In this document: positions 7,488-17,146 of the stretch, one piece after another
Position numbering within the stretch: position 1 is the stretch's first letter
How the letters are laid out: the number at the start of each line of letters is the position of its first letter
Assembly: GCA_964563395.1 (NCBI GenBank)
Contig: CAZLWK010000011.1
Location: 1 to 64,000, forward strand
DNA from: JBEVOS01 sp964563395
GTDB lineage: Bacteria > Pseudomonadota > Alphaproteobacteria > Caulobacterales > Aquidulcibacteraceae
Length of the DNA stretch: 64,000 nucleotides
Direction of reading: 5' to 3'
Notes under the pieces: model-generated
What the model was told of the DNA's origin: nothing
The model's database searches: none
The model's input: only the letters and a program-made list of their open reading frames with translations
Translations under genes and position numbers: made by a program

Positions 7488-9328
7488 GCTCCCAACCGCG
7501 CCAACAGCGCCTTGTGCTGCGCCCAGAGCTGCGCCGGAAGGCGCGCGCCGAATTTCTCATACGCGGGCGGAATGAGGCTCGCCTCTTCGCGCCAGACGTC
7601 GCGATCGACGCTGAGCAGCAGCCGCAAAGCGCCCTCGCTAATGTCGAGGCCGCTCAAATCGAGCGCGTCCTTCGTCGGCACGCGGCCGATCGGCGTCTCC
7701 TCGGCGGCGGCCTTGCCGTCGAGGCGTTCGCAGATCCATTTCAGCACGCGCGCATTCTCGCCGAAGCCGGGCCAGACATATTTGCCGGCTTCGTCCTTGC
7801 GGAACCAATTCACGAAGAAAATGCGCGGAAGTTTCGCGGGATCGGCGCTGGCGCCGAGCTTCAGCCAATGGGCGAAGTAATCGCCCATATTGTAGCCGCA
7901 GAAGGGCAGCATCGCGAACGGATCGCGGCGCAATTCGCCGACCTTGTTCTCTGCCGCGGCCGTGCCTTCGGAGGCGACGTTGGAAGCCAGGAACACGCCA
8001 TGCTCCCAATCGAATGCTTCCGTCACGAGCGGCACCGCGCTTGCGCGGCGCCCGCCGAACAGAATGGCGCTGATCGGCACGCCCTTGGGGTCCTCCCATT
8101 CAGGCGCGATCACCGGACATTGGCCGGCGGGCACGGCGAAGCGTGCGTTCGGATGCGCGGCGGGGAATTTGGAATCCGGCAGCCAGGCGTTGCCTTGCCA
8201 ATCGGTGAGGCCCGGCGGAGGTGGATCGGAAAGGCCCTCCCACCACACATCGCCGTCCTTGGTCAGCGCGACATTGGTGAAAACGACATTGTGCGTGAGC
8301 GTATCCACCGCGCTCTTGTTCGTTTTCACGCCCGTGCCGGGCGCGACGCCAAAAAAGCCAGCTTCGGGATTGATCGCATAGAGGCGCCCGTCCTCGCCGA
8401 AGCGCATCCAGGCGATGTCGTCGCCGATCGTCTCGGCCTTCCAGCCGGGAATGCTCGGCTGCAGCATGGCCAGATTGGTCTTGCCGCACGCGCTCGGGAA
8501 CGCTGCGGCGACATATTTCACCGCGCCTTCAGGCGAGGTGAGCTTCAAGATCAGCATGTGCTCGGCGAGCCAGCCTTCGTCCCGCGCCATCACCGACGCG
8601 ATCCGCAGCGCATAGCATTTCTTGCCCAGCAGCGCGTTGCCGCCATAGCCCGAGCCATAGGACCAGATTTCGCGGCTCTCCGGAAAATGGACGATCCATT
8701 TTTCGTCATTGCACGGCCAAGCGACATCCTTTTGGCCCGGCGCGAGCGGCGCGCCCAGCGTGTGCACGGCCGGCACGAAGAAGCCGTTGTCGCCCATTTC
8801 GTCGAGCGCGGCCTTGCCCATGCGCGTCATCACGCGCATCGAAATCGCCACATAGCCGCTGTCCGTGATCTCAACGCCCAGGGCGGAAATCTTGGAGCCG
8901 AGCGGGCCCATGCAGAACGGCACCACATACATCGTGCGCCCGCGCATGCAGCCGTCAAACAGGCCATTCAGCTTCACGCGCATCTCGGCGGGGTCGAACC
9001 AATTATTGGTCGGGCCGGCGTCCTCGGCCTTTTCCGAGCAGATAAAGGTGCGGCTCTCCACGCGCGCCACGTCGCGCGGGTCGGAGGCGGCATAGAAGGA
9101 ATTGGGGCGCTTCTTGGGATCGAGCGGCTTCAGCGTGCCCTTGGCTACGAGGTCCGCGGAGATGGCCTGGAACTCAGCCTCGGAGCCGTCGCACCAATGC
9201 ACCCGGTCTGGCTTGGTCAGCGCCGCGATCTCCCGGACCCAGGCGATGAGCTTGGCGTGGCGCGTCGGCGCGGCGTCCAACCCAGGAATTGCGCGCGATA
9301 CGACGCTGAGATTTGCGCTTAACGCCAT
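7484..9328 (-). CDS. pckG: Phosphoenolpyruvate carboxykinase (GTP)
   Basis: Converts oxaloacetate and GTP to PEP, GDP and CO2, the gateway to gluconeogenesis. The 614-residue length matches the GTP-dependent family. Diagnostic pieces are the P-loop-like AAFPSACGKTNLAML with the reactive cysteine at about 275, MYVVPFCMGPLGSK, FPESREIWSYGSGYGGNAL and WPGFGENARVLKWICER. The ATG at 9326-9328 is preceded by AAGGGGAAG at good spacing. It lies downstream of the Entner-Doudoroff operon on the same strand but about 200 bases away, so it probably has its own promoter. Most alphaproteobacteria carry the ATP-type enzyme instead. Confidence 0.97.
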   Translation of the reverse strand: MALSANLSVVSRAIPGLDAAPTRHAKLIAWVREIAALTKPDRVHWCDGSEAEFQAISADLVAKGTLKPLDPKKRPNSFYAASDPRDVARVESRTFICSEKAEDAGPTNNWFDPAEMRVKLNGLFDGCMRGRTMYVVPFCMGPLGSKISALGVEITDSGYVAISMRVMTRMGKAALDEMGDNGFFVPAVHTLGAPLAPGQKDVAWPCNDEKWIVHFPESREIWSYGSGYGGNALLGKKCYALRIASVMARDEGWLAEHMLILKLTSPEGAVKYVAAAFPSACGKTNLAMLQPSIPGWKAETIGDDIAWMRFGEDGRLYAINPEAGFFGVAPGTGVKTNKSAVDTLTHNVVFTNVALTKDGDVWWEGLSDPPPPGLTDWQGNAWLPDSKFPAAHPNARFAVPAGQCPVIAPEWEDPKGVPISAILFGGRRASAVPLVTEAFDWEHGVFLASNVASEGTAAAENKVGELRRDPFAMLPFCGYNMGDYFAHWLKLGASADPAKLPRIFFVNWFRKDEAGKYVWPGFGENARVLKWICERLDGKAAAEETPIGRVPTKDALDLSGLDISEGALRLLLSVDRDVWREEASLIPPAYEKFGARLPAQLWAQHKALLARLGA

Positions 9329-9529
9329 GGATCGACTTCCCCTTTTGCGCGTCCGCTAATGTCCGAACCCGGCGGACCTTTTGGCCGTCTTTTGTCCGCG
9401 AGCCATTCTCAAGTCACCTGTTTTCGCCGCAAGCGTGCCGCTTCGCCGCAACCGCATGGGGAGAACCCAGCCTCTTGCAGGCATCGTGCCTTGTCGAAAC
9501 GGCGCCTGGCGCCGGGTGGCGCCCAGCTT

Positions 9530-11374
9530 TTAGGCGCCGACGAGGGGGACGTTACGCCCCTCGTTCCGCCTGTCAAACAAGGTTTGCGCCCCTTCGTCCG
9601 CCGGGGAGACGAGCGCGCGGAGGCCGGAGAACAATTCCCGCCCAAAGCCGCCTTGGGCTTGCGGGGGCGGCGCGGCGGGAGTGCGAGCGGCGAATTCGGC
9701 GGGGTCAATCTTGATCTCCAGCCGTCCGGCAACGCTGTCCAGGCGGATAAGGTCCCCGTCGCGCACCCGCGCCAAGGGCCCCCCCTCAGCGGCCTCCGGC
9801 GTCACATGGATCGCCGCCGGCGTCTTGCCGGACGCGCCGGACATGCGCCCGTCCGTCACCAGCGCCACTTGATGGCCGCGATCGAGCAGCACGCCCAGCG
9901 TCGGCGTGAGCGAATGCAGTTCAGGCATGCCGTTCGCGCGCGGGCCCTGGAAGCGAACGATTGCGATGAAATCGCGGTCGAGTTGGCCGGCCTTGAACGC
10001 CTGCAGCACGGCTTCCTGTGTGTCGAACACCAAGGCCGGCGCCTCGACGATGCGATGCTGCGGCTTCACCGCCGATGTCTTGATCATGGCGCGGCCGAGC
10101 GAGCCGGTGAGAAGGCGCATGCCGCCTTCGGAATCGAACGGATCGTCCGCGGGCCGCACGATGTCGCGATTGAGGCTCTCGCCCGCGCCGTCCCGCCAAG
10201 TGAGCGCGCCGTCCCGCAGAAGCGGCTCCCGCGTGTAGCGTGACAGTCCCGCGCCGGCGATTGTCGTCACATCGTCATGCGCAAGGCCGGCGCGCAGCAA
10301 TTCGCTGATCACGAAGCCGATGCCGCCGGCGGCCTGAAACGCGTTCACATCCTCCGTCCCGTTCGGATAGACGCGCGCGAGCAAGGGCGTCACGCGCGAG
10401 AGGTCGTCGAAATCCTCCCAGGTGAGGATGAGGCCCGCCGCGCGCGCCATCGCGATCAGGTGCAGCGTGTGATTGGTGGAGCCGCCCGTCGCCAAGAGGC
10501 CGGCGATCGCGTTCACGATGCTCCTTGCGTCCACCACTTTCGCCATCGGCGCTTCATTGGAGGCGGCCAGCGTCACCGCGCGGCGCGCCGCTTCGCGCAC
10601 CAGCGCATCGCGCAACGGCGTATTGGGATGCACGAAGGCCGAGCCTGGCAAATGGAGGCCCGTCAGCTCCATCATCATCTGATTGGAATTGGCGGTGCCA
10701 TAGAAGGTGCACGTGCCTGGGCCGTGATAGGATTTCATTTCCGAGGCGAGCAATTCCTCGCGCGTCGCCTTGCCTTCCGCATAGAGCCCGCGCACACGCG
10801 CCTTTTCCGCGTTGGAGAGGCCGCTCGTCATCGGGCCGGCGGGCATGAAGATCACCGGCAGATGGCCGAAGGCGAGCGCGCCCATGAAGAGGCCCGGCAC
10901 GATCTTGTCGCACACGCCAAGGCAGATCGCCGCGTCGAAGGCGTCGTGCGTGAGCGCCACCGCCGTTCCCATCGCGATCACGTCGCGCGAGAAGAGCGAG
11001 AGCTCCATGCCGGGGCGTCCTTGGGTGACGCCGTCGCACATGGCCGGCACGCCGCCCGCATATTGCGCCGTCGCGCCCACCTCGCGCGCCGCGTCCTTGA
11101 TCAGGGCGGGAAAGCGCTCCAGCGGCTGGTGGGCGCTGAGCATGTCATTATAGGCCGAGACGATGCCGATATTCGGCGCATTTGGATCGCGCACGGTGCG
11201 CGCCTTGTCGTCATCCGGCATGGCGGCGAAGGCGTGAGCAAAATTGGCGCAGGAGAATTTCGCGCGCCCCGGCTCATTGCCGCGCGCCTCGGCGATCCGA
11301 TCGAGATAGGCCGAGCGCGTTTCTGCGCTGCGCGCCTCTATGCGCGCCGTCACATCGCTGACGATGGGATTCAT
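9530..11374 (-). CDS. edd: 6-phosphogluconate dehydratase
   Basis: Dehydrates 6-phosphogluconate to KDPG, the committed step of the Entner-Doudoroff pathway. With the start at ATG 11374 (MNPIVSDVTARIEARS) the protein has 614 residues, the normal size. IlvD/Edd iron-sulfur cysteines are visible in GVPAMCDGVTQG, AICLGVCDKIVPG and GTCTFYGTANSNQ. The C-terminal part contains LVTDGRMSGASGKTPAAIH, the family signature. The ATG overlaps the eda stop as ATGA (11371-11374), so the two are translationally coupled. It is the last gene of the zwf-pgl-eda-edd operon. Confidence 0.97.
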   Translation of the reverse strand: MNPIVSDVTARIEARSAETRSAYLDRIAEARGNEPGRAKFSCANFAHAFAAMPDDDKARTVRDPNAPNIGIVSAYNDMLSAHQPLERFPALIKDAAREVGATAQYAGGVPAMCDGVTQGRPGMELSLFSRDVIAMGTAVALTHDAFDAAICLGVCDKIVPGLFMGALAFGHLPVIFMPAGPMTSGLSNAEKARVRGLYAEGKATREELLASEMKSYHGPGTCTFYGTANSNQMMMELTGLHLPGSAFVHPNTPLRDALVREAARRAVTLAASNEAPMAKVVDARSIVNAIAGLLATGGSTNHTLHLIAMARAAGLILTWEDFDDLSRVTPLLARVYPNGTEDVNAFQAAGGIGFVISELLRAGLAHDDVTTIAGAGLSRYTREPLLRDGALTWRDGAGESLNRDIVRPADDPFDSEGGMRLLTGSLGRAMIKTSAVKPQHRIVEAPALVFDTQEAVLQAFKAGQLDRDFIAIVRFQGPRANGMPELHSLTPTLGVLLDRGHQVALVTDGRMSGASGKTPAAIHVTPEAAEGGPLARVRDGDLIRLDSVAGRLEIKIDPAEFAARTPAAPPPQAQGGFGRELFSGLRALVSPADEGAQTLFDRRNEGRNVPLVGA

Positions 11375-12003
11375 GGCTCGCTCCGTTTCATCAACGCCGC
11401 CGCGCGCGCCAGCGCGGCGATGGACGTCCAATCGCGCGCCGCGATCGCATCCGCCGGCGCCACCCAGGAGCCGCCCACGCAGGCGACGTTCGCAAGCTTG
11501 AGATAGGTCATCGCATTGTCCGCGCCGATCCCGCCGGTAGGACAAAACCGCACCGCGCGAAAGGGCGCGGCGAAGGCGGCCACGGCGCGCGCGCCGCCCG
11601 ATGTCTCCGCGGGAAAAAACTTGAAGCGCGTCAGGCCAAGTTCGAGGCCGCGCATGATTTCCGTGCCGGTCGTCGCGCCCGGCAGGAAGGGCAGGCCCGC
11701 CATGCGCGCGGCGTCGGCCAGTTTGCGGGTGAGGCCGGGACTGACGATGAAGCGCGCGCCCGCATCGTGAGCCGCGCGCAGCATGTCCGCGTCCAGCACG
11801 GTGCCGGCGCCCACGATCACATCGCTCCGTTGCGCCAGAGCGCGGATGGCGGGCAGCGCCGCCTCCGTGCGCAACGTGATCTCCAAAACAGCGAGGCCCC
11901 CGCTGGACAGCGCATCCGCCAAAGGCGCCGCATCGCTTTCTCGGGCGATCTCCAGGACCGGGATCACCGGCGCGCGGTCGAGAATGTCATCGATCTCCAG
12001 CAT
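11371..12003 (-). CDS. eda: KDPG/KHG aldolase
   Basis: Splits 2-keto-3-deoxy-6-phosphogluconate into pyruvate and glyceraldehyde 3-phosphate. It has 210 residues, as expected. The catalytic glutamate is in LAVLEITLRTEAAL, and the Schiff-base lysine is in LTRFKFFPAETSGG at about residue 127-139. The phosphate-binding loop is seen in CPTGGIGADNA. It starts 15 bases after the pgl stop, and its own stop overlaps the edd start. Placing eda before edd differs from the edd-eda order of enterics. Confidence 0.96.
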   Translation of the reverse strand: MLEIDDILDRAPVIPVLEIARESDAAPLADALSSGGLAVLEITLRTEAALPAIRALAQRSDVIVGAGTVLDADMLRAAHDAGARFIVSPGLTRKLADAARMAGLPFLPGATTGTEIMRGLELGLTRFKFFPAETSGGARAVAAFAAPFRAVRFCPTGGIGADNAMTYLKLANVACVGGSWVAPADAIAARDWTSIAALARAAALMKRSEP

Positions 12004-12018
12004 GGAGGTCCCTTCGCT

Positions 12019-12693
12019 TCATGGCGCCCATGATATCCAGGTTTCGCCGCGTCGGCGCGCCAGAAGCGCGCGCACCGGCGTGAGCGGCGCGTCTTCCTTC
12101 AAATGCACGGCGAGCGCGTCCCGTTTCGATCGGCCGCGCAGGATGAGCACAACGAGCCGCGCTTCGAGAAGCGTGCGCAAGCTGAGCGACATGCGCGCCG
12201 CCGCGCCCCGCGCGCCGGGTGCGTGGGCGGTTATGACCGCGCTGCGCCCGTTGAGGTTCTCGCCGGGAAAGAGCGAGGCGATATGCCCGTCCGCGCCCAT
12301 GCCGATGATGGCGATGTCGAGCGGCAGAAGCGGTGCAAGTCGCGCCGTCGCCAAACCGATGCCGCGTTCCGGCTTGGAATGATTGGTTTTAAGCGCCACG
12401 AAGCGCGCCCTGTGCGCCTGGGCGCGCAAGAGGCGTGTGCGCGCCAGATGGGCGTTGCTCCGCGGATCGCGCGCCGGCAGCCAGCGCTCGTCCGTCAGCG
12501 TCACGTCCACGCGCGCCCAGGCAAGGCGCGTGCGCGCCAGCGCGTCGAACAGCGGGCCCGGCGTGTCGCCCCCGCTCACCGCCAAGGATACGCGACGCTT
12601 CGCGCGCATCTGCGTGGCGAGCCGCGCGGCGAGGCGGCCCGCCAACCGACCTGCTTGCGCGCGCGCGCTGGGCGCTTCGATCACTCGCACCAT
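12019..12693 (-). CDS. pgl: 6-phosphogluconolactonase
   Basis: Hydrolyses 6-phosphogluconolactone made by Zwf to 6-phosphogluconate. Starting at ATG 12693 gives 224 residues (MVRVIEAPSARAQAG). The glucosamine-6-phosphate-isomerase-like fold shows in RVSLAVSGGDTPGPLFDAL, VTLTDERWLPARDPRSN and IIGMGADGHIASLFPG. The start lies 13 bases inside the end of zwf, a coupling that is common for this pair. Longer in-frame starts would extend deep into zwf and are unlikely. Confidence 0.95.
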   Translation of the reverse strand: MVRVIEAPSARAQAGRLAGRLAARLATQMRAKRRVSLAVSGGDTPGPLFDALARTRLAWARVDVTLTDERWLPARDPRSNAHLARTRLLRAQAHRARFVALKTNHSKPERGIGLATARLAPLLPLDIAIIGMGADGHIASLFPGENLNGRSAVITAHAPGARGAAARMSLSLRTLLEARLVVLILRGRSKRDALAVHLKEDAPLTPVRALLARRRGETWISWAP

Positions 12694-14117
12694 GAGCGCC
12701 CATCGCGCTCGATCAGGCCGAAGGAGGCCGACGGTCCCCACGTGCCGGCGGCGTAAGGCGCCGGCGGCTGCTTCAGCTGCGCCCAACCGCTTTGAATATC
12801 GTCCACCCAGCGCCACGCCGCCTCCGCTTCATCGCGGCGCACGAACAGGGTCGAGCGATTTTGCAGCGCCTCCAGCAAAAGGCGTTCATAGGCGATGCGG
12901 CGCCGCTGCGGCTTGCCGCTCATGGCGAGATCGAGCGAGACGGGTTCCAGACGAAATCCATCCTCTTCGAGCGTGGGACGCTTGTTCATCAGCGCGAGCG
13001 CGATTTCTTCTTCCGGTTGGAGGCGGATGGTCAATCGATTGGCGCTCAGCACGGCGGCTGGAAAAATCGAATGCGGCACGTCCCGGAATTGAATGACGAT
13101 CTGCGACGCGCGCTCGGGCAGGCGCTTTCCGGTGCGCAGATAGAAGGGCACGCCAGCCCAGCGCCAATTGTCGATATGCGCGCAGAGCGCCACGAACGTC
13201 TCCGTATCGGAGACGGGCAGGCCGACCTCCTGCGCGTAATCGTCGACTGGACCGCCTTCGGCGAATCCCTTGCGATATTGGCCGCGCACGACAAGCCGCG
13301 CATTGTCGCGTGGCGCGATAGGGCGCAGCGAGCGCAGCACCTTGACCTTCTCATTGCGCACCGCGTCCGGATCGAGGCTTGACGGCGGCTCCATCGCGAC
13401 CAGACACAAAAGCTGCAGAAGATGGCTCTGCACCATGTCGCGCAGAGCGCCATAGGAATCGTAATAGGCTCCGCGCCCTTCCACGCCCACCGTTTCGGCT
13501 ACGCTGATTTGTACGTGATCGATCGAAACCTTGTCCCACAAAGGCTCGAACAGCACATTGCCGAAGCGCAACGCGATGAGATTCTGCACCGCCTCCTTGC
13601 CGAGATAATGGTCCATCCGGAAGATGCGGTCTTCGCTGAACGATGCGCCCAGCGCGTCATTGATCGCGGCGCAGCTCGCCAGATCGCGCCCGAGCGGTTT
13701 CTCGATGATGATGCGCGCGGGCGGATCGACCAAGCCCGCCGCGCTGAGCCGCTTGACGATCACTTCATAGAGCGTGGGCGAGGTGGAGAGATAATGCACG
13801 AGGTCGCGCGCGTCGCGCCGCGCTTCGCAGAGTTTCTCATACGTCGCGGGATCGGATGCGTCGCCGCCGACATAAGCGAGCCGCGCCGCGAAGCGCTCGA
13901 ACGCGGCCTCGTCATAATCGCCGTCGCTGCGGCGGCGCACATTATCCCGCACGAAGGTAAGGAAGGCGGCCGGTTCCAGCGCCGAGCGCGCATTGGCGAT
14001 GACGCGGAAGCGCGGCGGCAAGAGCCCGTCCCGCTCCAGGAAATAGAGCGAGGGCCACAGCATCCGCCCGGCGAGATCGCCGGTGGCGCCGAACAGGATC
14101 AGGGCGGAATCATCCAT
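12681..14117 (-). CDS. zwf: Glucose-6-phosphate 1-dehydrogenase
   Basis: Oxidises glucose 6-phosphate to the lactone and makes NAD(P)H. The 478-residue length is normal. The N-terminal dinucleotide fold has LILFGATGDLAGRMLWP (residues about 5-21), and the active-site signature is RMDHYLGKEAVQNLIALRF with the catalytic His and Lys at about 175-182. It is the first gene of the zwf-pgl-eda-edd operon, so glucose 6-phosphate is channelled to pyruvate and GAP. The 133 bases to the divergent MaoC gene must contain its promoter; I see no clear consensus there. Confidence 0.97.
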   Translation of the reverse strand: MDDSALILFGATGDLAGRMLWPSLYFLERDGLLPPRFRVIANARSALEPAAFLTFVRDNVRRRSDGDYDEAAFERFAARLAYVGGDASDPATYEKLCEARRDARDLVHYLSTSPTLYEVIVKRLSAAGLVDPPARIIIEKPLGRDLASCAAINDALGASFSEDRIFRMDHYLGKEAVQNLIALRFGNVLFEPLWDKVSIDHVQISVAETVGVEGRGAYYDSYGALRDMVQSHLLQLLCLVAMEPPSSLDPDAVRNEKVKVLRSLRPIAPRDNARLVVRGQYRKGFAEGGPVDDYAQEVGLPVSDTETFVALCAHIDNWRWAGVPFYLRTGKRLPERASQIVIQFRDVPHSIFPAAVLSANRLTIRLQPEEEIALALMNKRPTLEEDGFRLEPVSLDLAMSGKPQRRRIAYERLLLEALQNRSTLFVRRDEAEAAWRWVDDIQSGWAQLKQPPAPYAAGTWGPSASFGLIERDGRSWCE

Positions 14118-14250
14118 GGCGGCGCCGATTCGTCATGCGCCGATGCTCGCACAGGACTTGACGCTGCGCGACCGCTCCTTGGCGCCGCCGCGCCGGTTGC
14201 GCGCGGCCCGCCGCGTGGCAGATTGGACCCATCAGCCGAGGAACGCCGTC

Positions 14251-15099
14251 ATGCCCATTTCCTATCCCGATATCTTGAAGCTCGAAAACAAGGGCCAGCC
14301 CTTCGCCTATGCCGAGAAGGACGCGATCCTCTACGCCCTCGGGATCGGCATGGGCGCCGATCCGATGGACCGCAAGGAGCTTGCGTTCGTCTATGAACGT
14401 GACCTGAAAGTGGCGCCCACCTTCGCCTCTGTCGCGGCCTGGGGCGCCTTTCCCGGCGATCTTGGCGTCAATTTCATGATGGTGGTCGACGGCGAGCGTT
14501 CGATCACCTTTCACAAGCCGATGCCGCGCAGCGCCAAGATCACCGCCGACGCCCGCGTGATCGGCGCCTTCGACAAGGGCCCCGGAAAGGGTGCGGTGAT
14601 CATGATCGAGAACGTGCTCAAGGAGGCCGGCTCCGGCGATCCGCTGGCCACGCTCGTCATGACCATGTTCGCACGGGGCGATGGCGGGTTCGGCGGCCCC
14701 TCCGATGGCCAGCCCGAACCACACAAGGTTCCCGAGCGCGCGCCGGATCGATCGGTCGATCTCGCCACTCTGCCGTCCCAGGCGCTGCTCTATCGGCTGT
14801 CCGGCGATTACAACCCACTGCATTCGGACCCGGATTTCGCGGCGGCGGCCGGATTTCCGCGCCCGATCCTGCACGGCATGTGCACCTATGGTCTGACGTG
14901 CCGGGCGATTCTGTCCACCTACGCCGATTACGAGCCCGCCGCCTTCAAGAGCCATGCGGCGCGGTTCTCCTCGCCCGTCTTCCCTGGCGAGACCGTGACC
15001 GTCGATCTGTGGAAGGACGGGGACGTGATCTCGTTCGAGGCGCGGGTGAAGGCGCGCAACGTCACCGTGATCAAGAGCGGTAAAACCGTGTTGGCTTAA
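14251..15099 (+). CDS. MaoC-family hot-dog hydratase ((R)-specific enoyl-CoA hydratase 2 type)
   Basis: A 282-residue double hot-dog protein. The hydratase-2 motif is in the C-terminal half: SGDYNPLHSDPDFAAAAGF (Asp and His catalytic) followed by PILHGMCTYG. The N-terminal half (YAEKDAILYALGIGMGADP) is the inactive hot-dog copy found in multifunctional-enzyme-2-like hydratases. It probably hydrates trans-2-enoyl-CoA to (R)-3-hydroxyacyl-CoA. ATG 14251 is preceded by GAGGAA; the open frame upstream lacks such a site. It is first in a forward cassette with a Baeyer-Villiger monooxygenase and an alcohol dehydrogenase. Confidence 0.9.
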   Translation: MPISYPDILKLENKGQPFAYAEKDAILYALGIGMGADPMDRKELAFVYERDLKVAPTFASVAAWGAFPGDLGVNFMMVVDGERSITFHKPMPRSAKITADARVIGAFDKGPGKGAVIMIENVLKEAGSGDPLATLVMTMFARGDGGFGGPSDGQPEPHKVPERAPDRSVDLATLPSQALLYRLSGDYNPLHSDPDFAAAAGFPRPILHGMCTYGLTCRAILSTYADYEPAAFKSHAARFSSPVFPGETVTVDLWKDGDVISFEARVKARNVTVIKSGKTVLA

Positions 15100-15189
15100 A
15101 GCGGCCCCTCTCGCAGCGGCGCCGTCGACGGGCGGCCCGCGCCGTGAGAGTGTCGGTAAAACCAGAACATGTTTCAGGGGACGAAGCCC

Positions 15190-17121
15190 ATGCGAGCTGA
15201 AGATCGCGCAGCCCTGGAGGATGCGCTTGCCGTCGCCCATTTGCCGACCCTGGTGGTGGCGATGGCGCAGATCACCGGCGATGCGTCGCTGCTCAAGGAT
15301 GAGTGGCGGCCGACCTATGAAATGTTCCCGCGCGGCGAGCCAATCCTGAGCGAGGCCGCGCAGGATGGCATCCGCGCCAAGGCGCGCGAGGTGATCGGCG
15401 CGCTCTTGTCGGGCGATCTCAACCCCGCGCCGCCGCCGTCGCCGGCGGTTGTGCGCCAGATGATGGATTTCATCGCCGGGCAGGAAATTCCCGCGCATTA
15501 CGTCGATTTTCTGATGGACGAACTCGCCATCGAGGGCGCCAGCACCAAGGATCCGCGCTGGGACAGTCCGCGCTTGCAGGAAGCGGCAAAGGGCATGCGC
15601 GCCATCGTCATCGGCGCGGGCATGTCCGGCATCCTCGCCGGCATAAGGCTTTCGCAGGCGGGCGTGCCTTTCACCATTATCGAAAAGAACGCCGATGTCG
15701 GCGGCACGTGGCTGGAAAACACCTATCCCGGTTGCCGCGTCGATAGCTCGAACCACATGTATTCCTATTCGTTCGAGCCCAATCACCAATGGCCGCAGCA
15801 TTTTTCGACGCAGCCCGTGCTGCTCGATTATTTTCGCGGCGTCGCCGACCGCTACGATCTGCGCAAAAACATCCGCTTTGAAACCACCTGCGAGGAATGC
15901 GTCTGGGACGAAGCGCGCCAGCAATGGCGCGTTCTGGTGACAACGAAGGACGGACGCGGCGAAACGCTCGAAGCCAATGCTGTCATCGCCGCCGTCGGTC
16001 AGCTCAATCGCCCGCGCCTGCCTGACATCGAGGGCCGCGACAGCTTCAAGGGCCCAGCATTCCATTCGGCGCGCTGGCGGGACGACGTGGACCTCGCCGG
16101 CAAACGCGTCGCGGTGATCGGCACGGGCGCGAGCGCGTTTCAGTTCGTGCCGGAGATCGTCGACCGCGCCAAATCGATCACGATCTTTCAGCGCACGCCG
16201 CCCTGGTTCTTTCCGAACCCGAACTATCACGCCGACGTGCCCGAAGGCATGAAATGGCTCTTGGAGACCGTGCCCTCATTCGACAAATGGTATCGGTTCT
16301 CGCTGTTCTGGTCGGCTGCGGAGGGGCTCTTGGAGGCCGTGCGGGCCGAGCCCGGTTGGAATGGGCCGCCAAATGCGGTCGGCGTCGTCAACGATCAATA
16401 CCGCCAGCTGCTTGAGGCGGCGATCGAAATGCAGGTGGGCGAAAACCGCGCGCTTTTGCAAAAGGTGATCCCGAACTATCCGCTCGGCGGCAAGCGCGGC
16501 CTCGTCGACAACGGCACTTGGATCAACGCGCTGCAAAAGCCGAACGTGGAGATCGTCACCGCCAAGCTCACTCAGATCAATGAAAACGGCCTCAAGACCG
16601 AGGACGGCGTTCAGCATGATGCGGACGTGATCATTTACGGCACTGGCTTTCACGCCTCGAAATTCCTGATGCCCATGCGCATCAAGGGGCGCGGCGGGCG
16701 CGATTTGCATGAGCAATGGGCGGGCGATCCGCGCGCCTATCTCGGCATGACCGTGCCGGGCTTTCCGAATTTCTTCATGATCTATGGGCCGAACACGAAC
16801 ATCGTGATCAATGGATCGATCATCTTTTTCTCGGAATGTTCGGTCCGCTACATCGTGGAATCCCTGAAGCTCCTGGCGGAGACGGGCGCGAGCGCGATGG
16901 AAGTGCGGCGCGACGTGTGCGACGCCTTCAATGCGCGCGTCGATGAAGGCAACAAGCAGATGGCGTGGGGCGCGCCGCAGGTGACGAGCTGGTACAAGAA
17001 CGAGGCCGGCCGCGTCACCCAAAACTGGCCTTTCTCCTTGGTCGAGTATTGGCAAGCCACGATCACGCCCGATCCGAAGGATTTCGTTCTCGACACTCAA
17101 GGCGCCACACGCGCGGCGTGA
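15190..17121 (+). CDS. Flavin-binding Baeyer-Villiger monooxygenase
   Basis: Inserts oxygen next to a ketone carbonyl using FAD and NADPH. The Baeyer-Villiger fingerprint FKGPAFHSARW is present at about residue 285. The FAD-binding GAGMSG is at about 142 and the NADPH-binding GTGASA at about 310. The protein has 643 residues with an extra N-terminal domain of about 135, the layout of 4-hydroxyacetophenone-monooxygenase-like enzymes. I chose ATG 15190 over 15169 because AGGGGA (15174-15179) sits at good spacing from it. With the adjacent dehydrogenase it could convert a secondary alcohol to a ketone and then an ester; the substrate is unknown. Confidence 0.93.
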   Translation: MRAEDRAALEDALAVAHLPTLVVAMAQITGDASLLKDEWRPTYEMFPRGEPILSEAAQDGIRAKAREVIGALLSGDLNPAPPPSPAVVRQMMDFIAGQEIPAHYVDFLMDELAIEGASTKDPRWDSPRLQEAAKGMRAIVIGAGMSGILAGIRLSQAGVPFTIIEKNADVGGTWLENTYPGCRVDSSNHMYSYSFEPNHQWPQHFSTQPVLLDYFRGVADRYDLRKNIRFETTCEECVWDEARQQWRVLVTTKDGRGETLEANAVIAAVGQLNRPRLPDIEGRDSFKGPAFHSARWRDDVDLAGKRVAVIGTGASAFQFVPEIVDRAKSITIFQRTPPWFFPNPNYHADVPEGMKWLLETVPSFDKWYRFSLFWSAAEGLLEAVRAEPGWNGPPNAVGVVNDQYRQLLEAAIEMQVGENRALLQKVIPNYPLGGKRGLVDNGTWINALQKPNVEIVTAKLTQINENGLKTEDGVQHDADVIIYGTGFHASKFLMPMRIKGRGGRDLHEQWAGDPRAYLGMTVPGFPNFFMIYGPNTNIVINGSIIFFSECSVRYIVESLKLLAETGASAMEVRRDVCDAFNARVDEGNKQMAWGAPQVTSWYKNEAGRVTQNWPFSLVEYWQATITPDPKDFVLDTQGATRAA

Positions 17122-17146
17122 CCGAACAAGAATAGGGAGAAAGACC

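Noticed and set aside
7514..9322. A 602-codon plus-strand frame opposite pckG
   Set aside because: Complement of a gene with all PEP carboxykinase motifs; composition explains it.
9500..9530. Terminator hairpin after edd
   Set aside because: CTGGGCGCC can pair with GGCGCCAG only with a bulge, and no T-tract follows, so I do not list it.
14110..16230. A 706-codon open frame antisense to the MaoC and monooxygenase genes
   Set aside because: High GC with G/C third positions keeps the complementary frame open; the product has no family features while the plus-strand genes have clear motifs.
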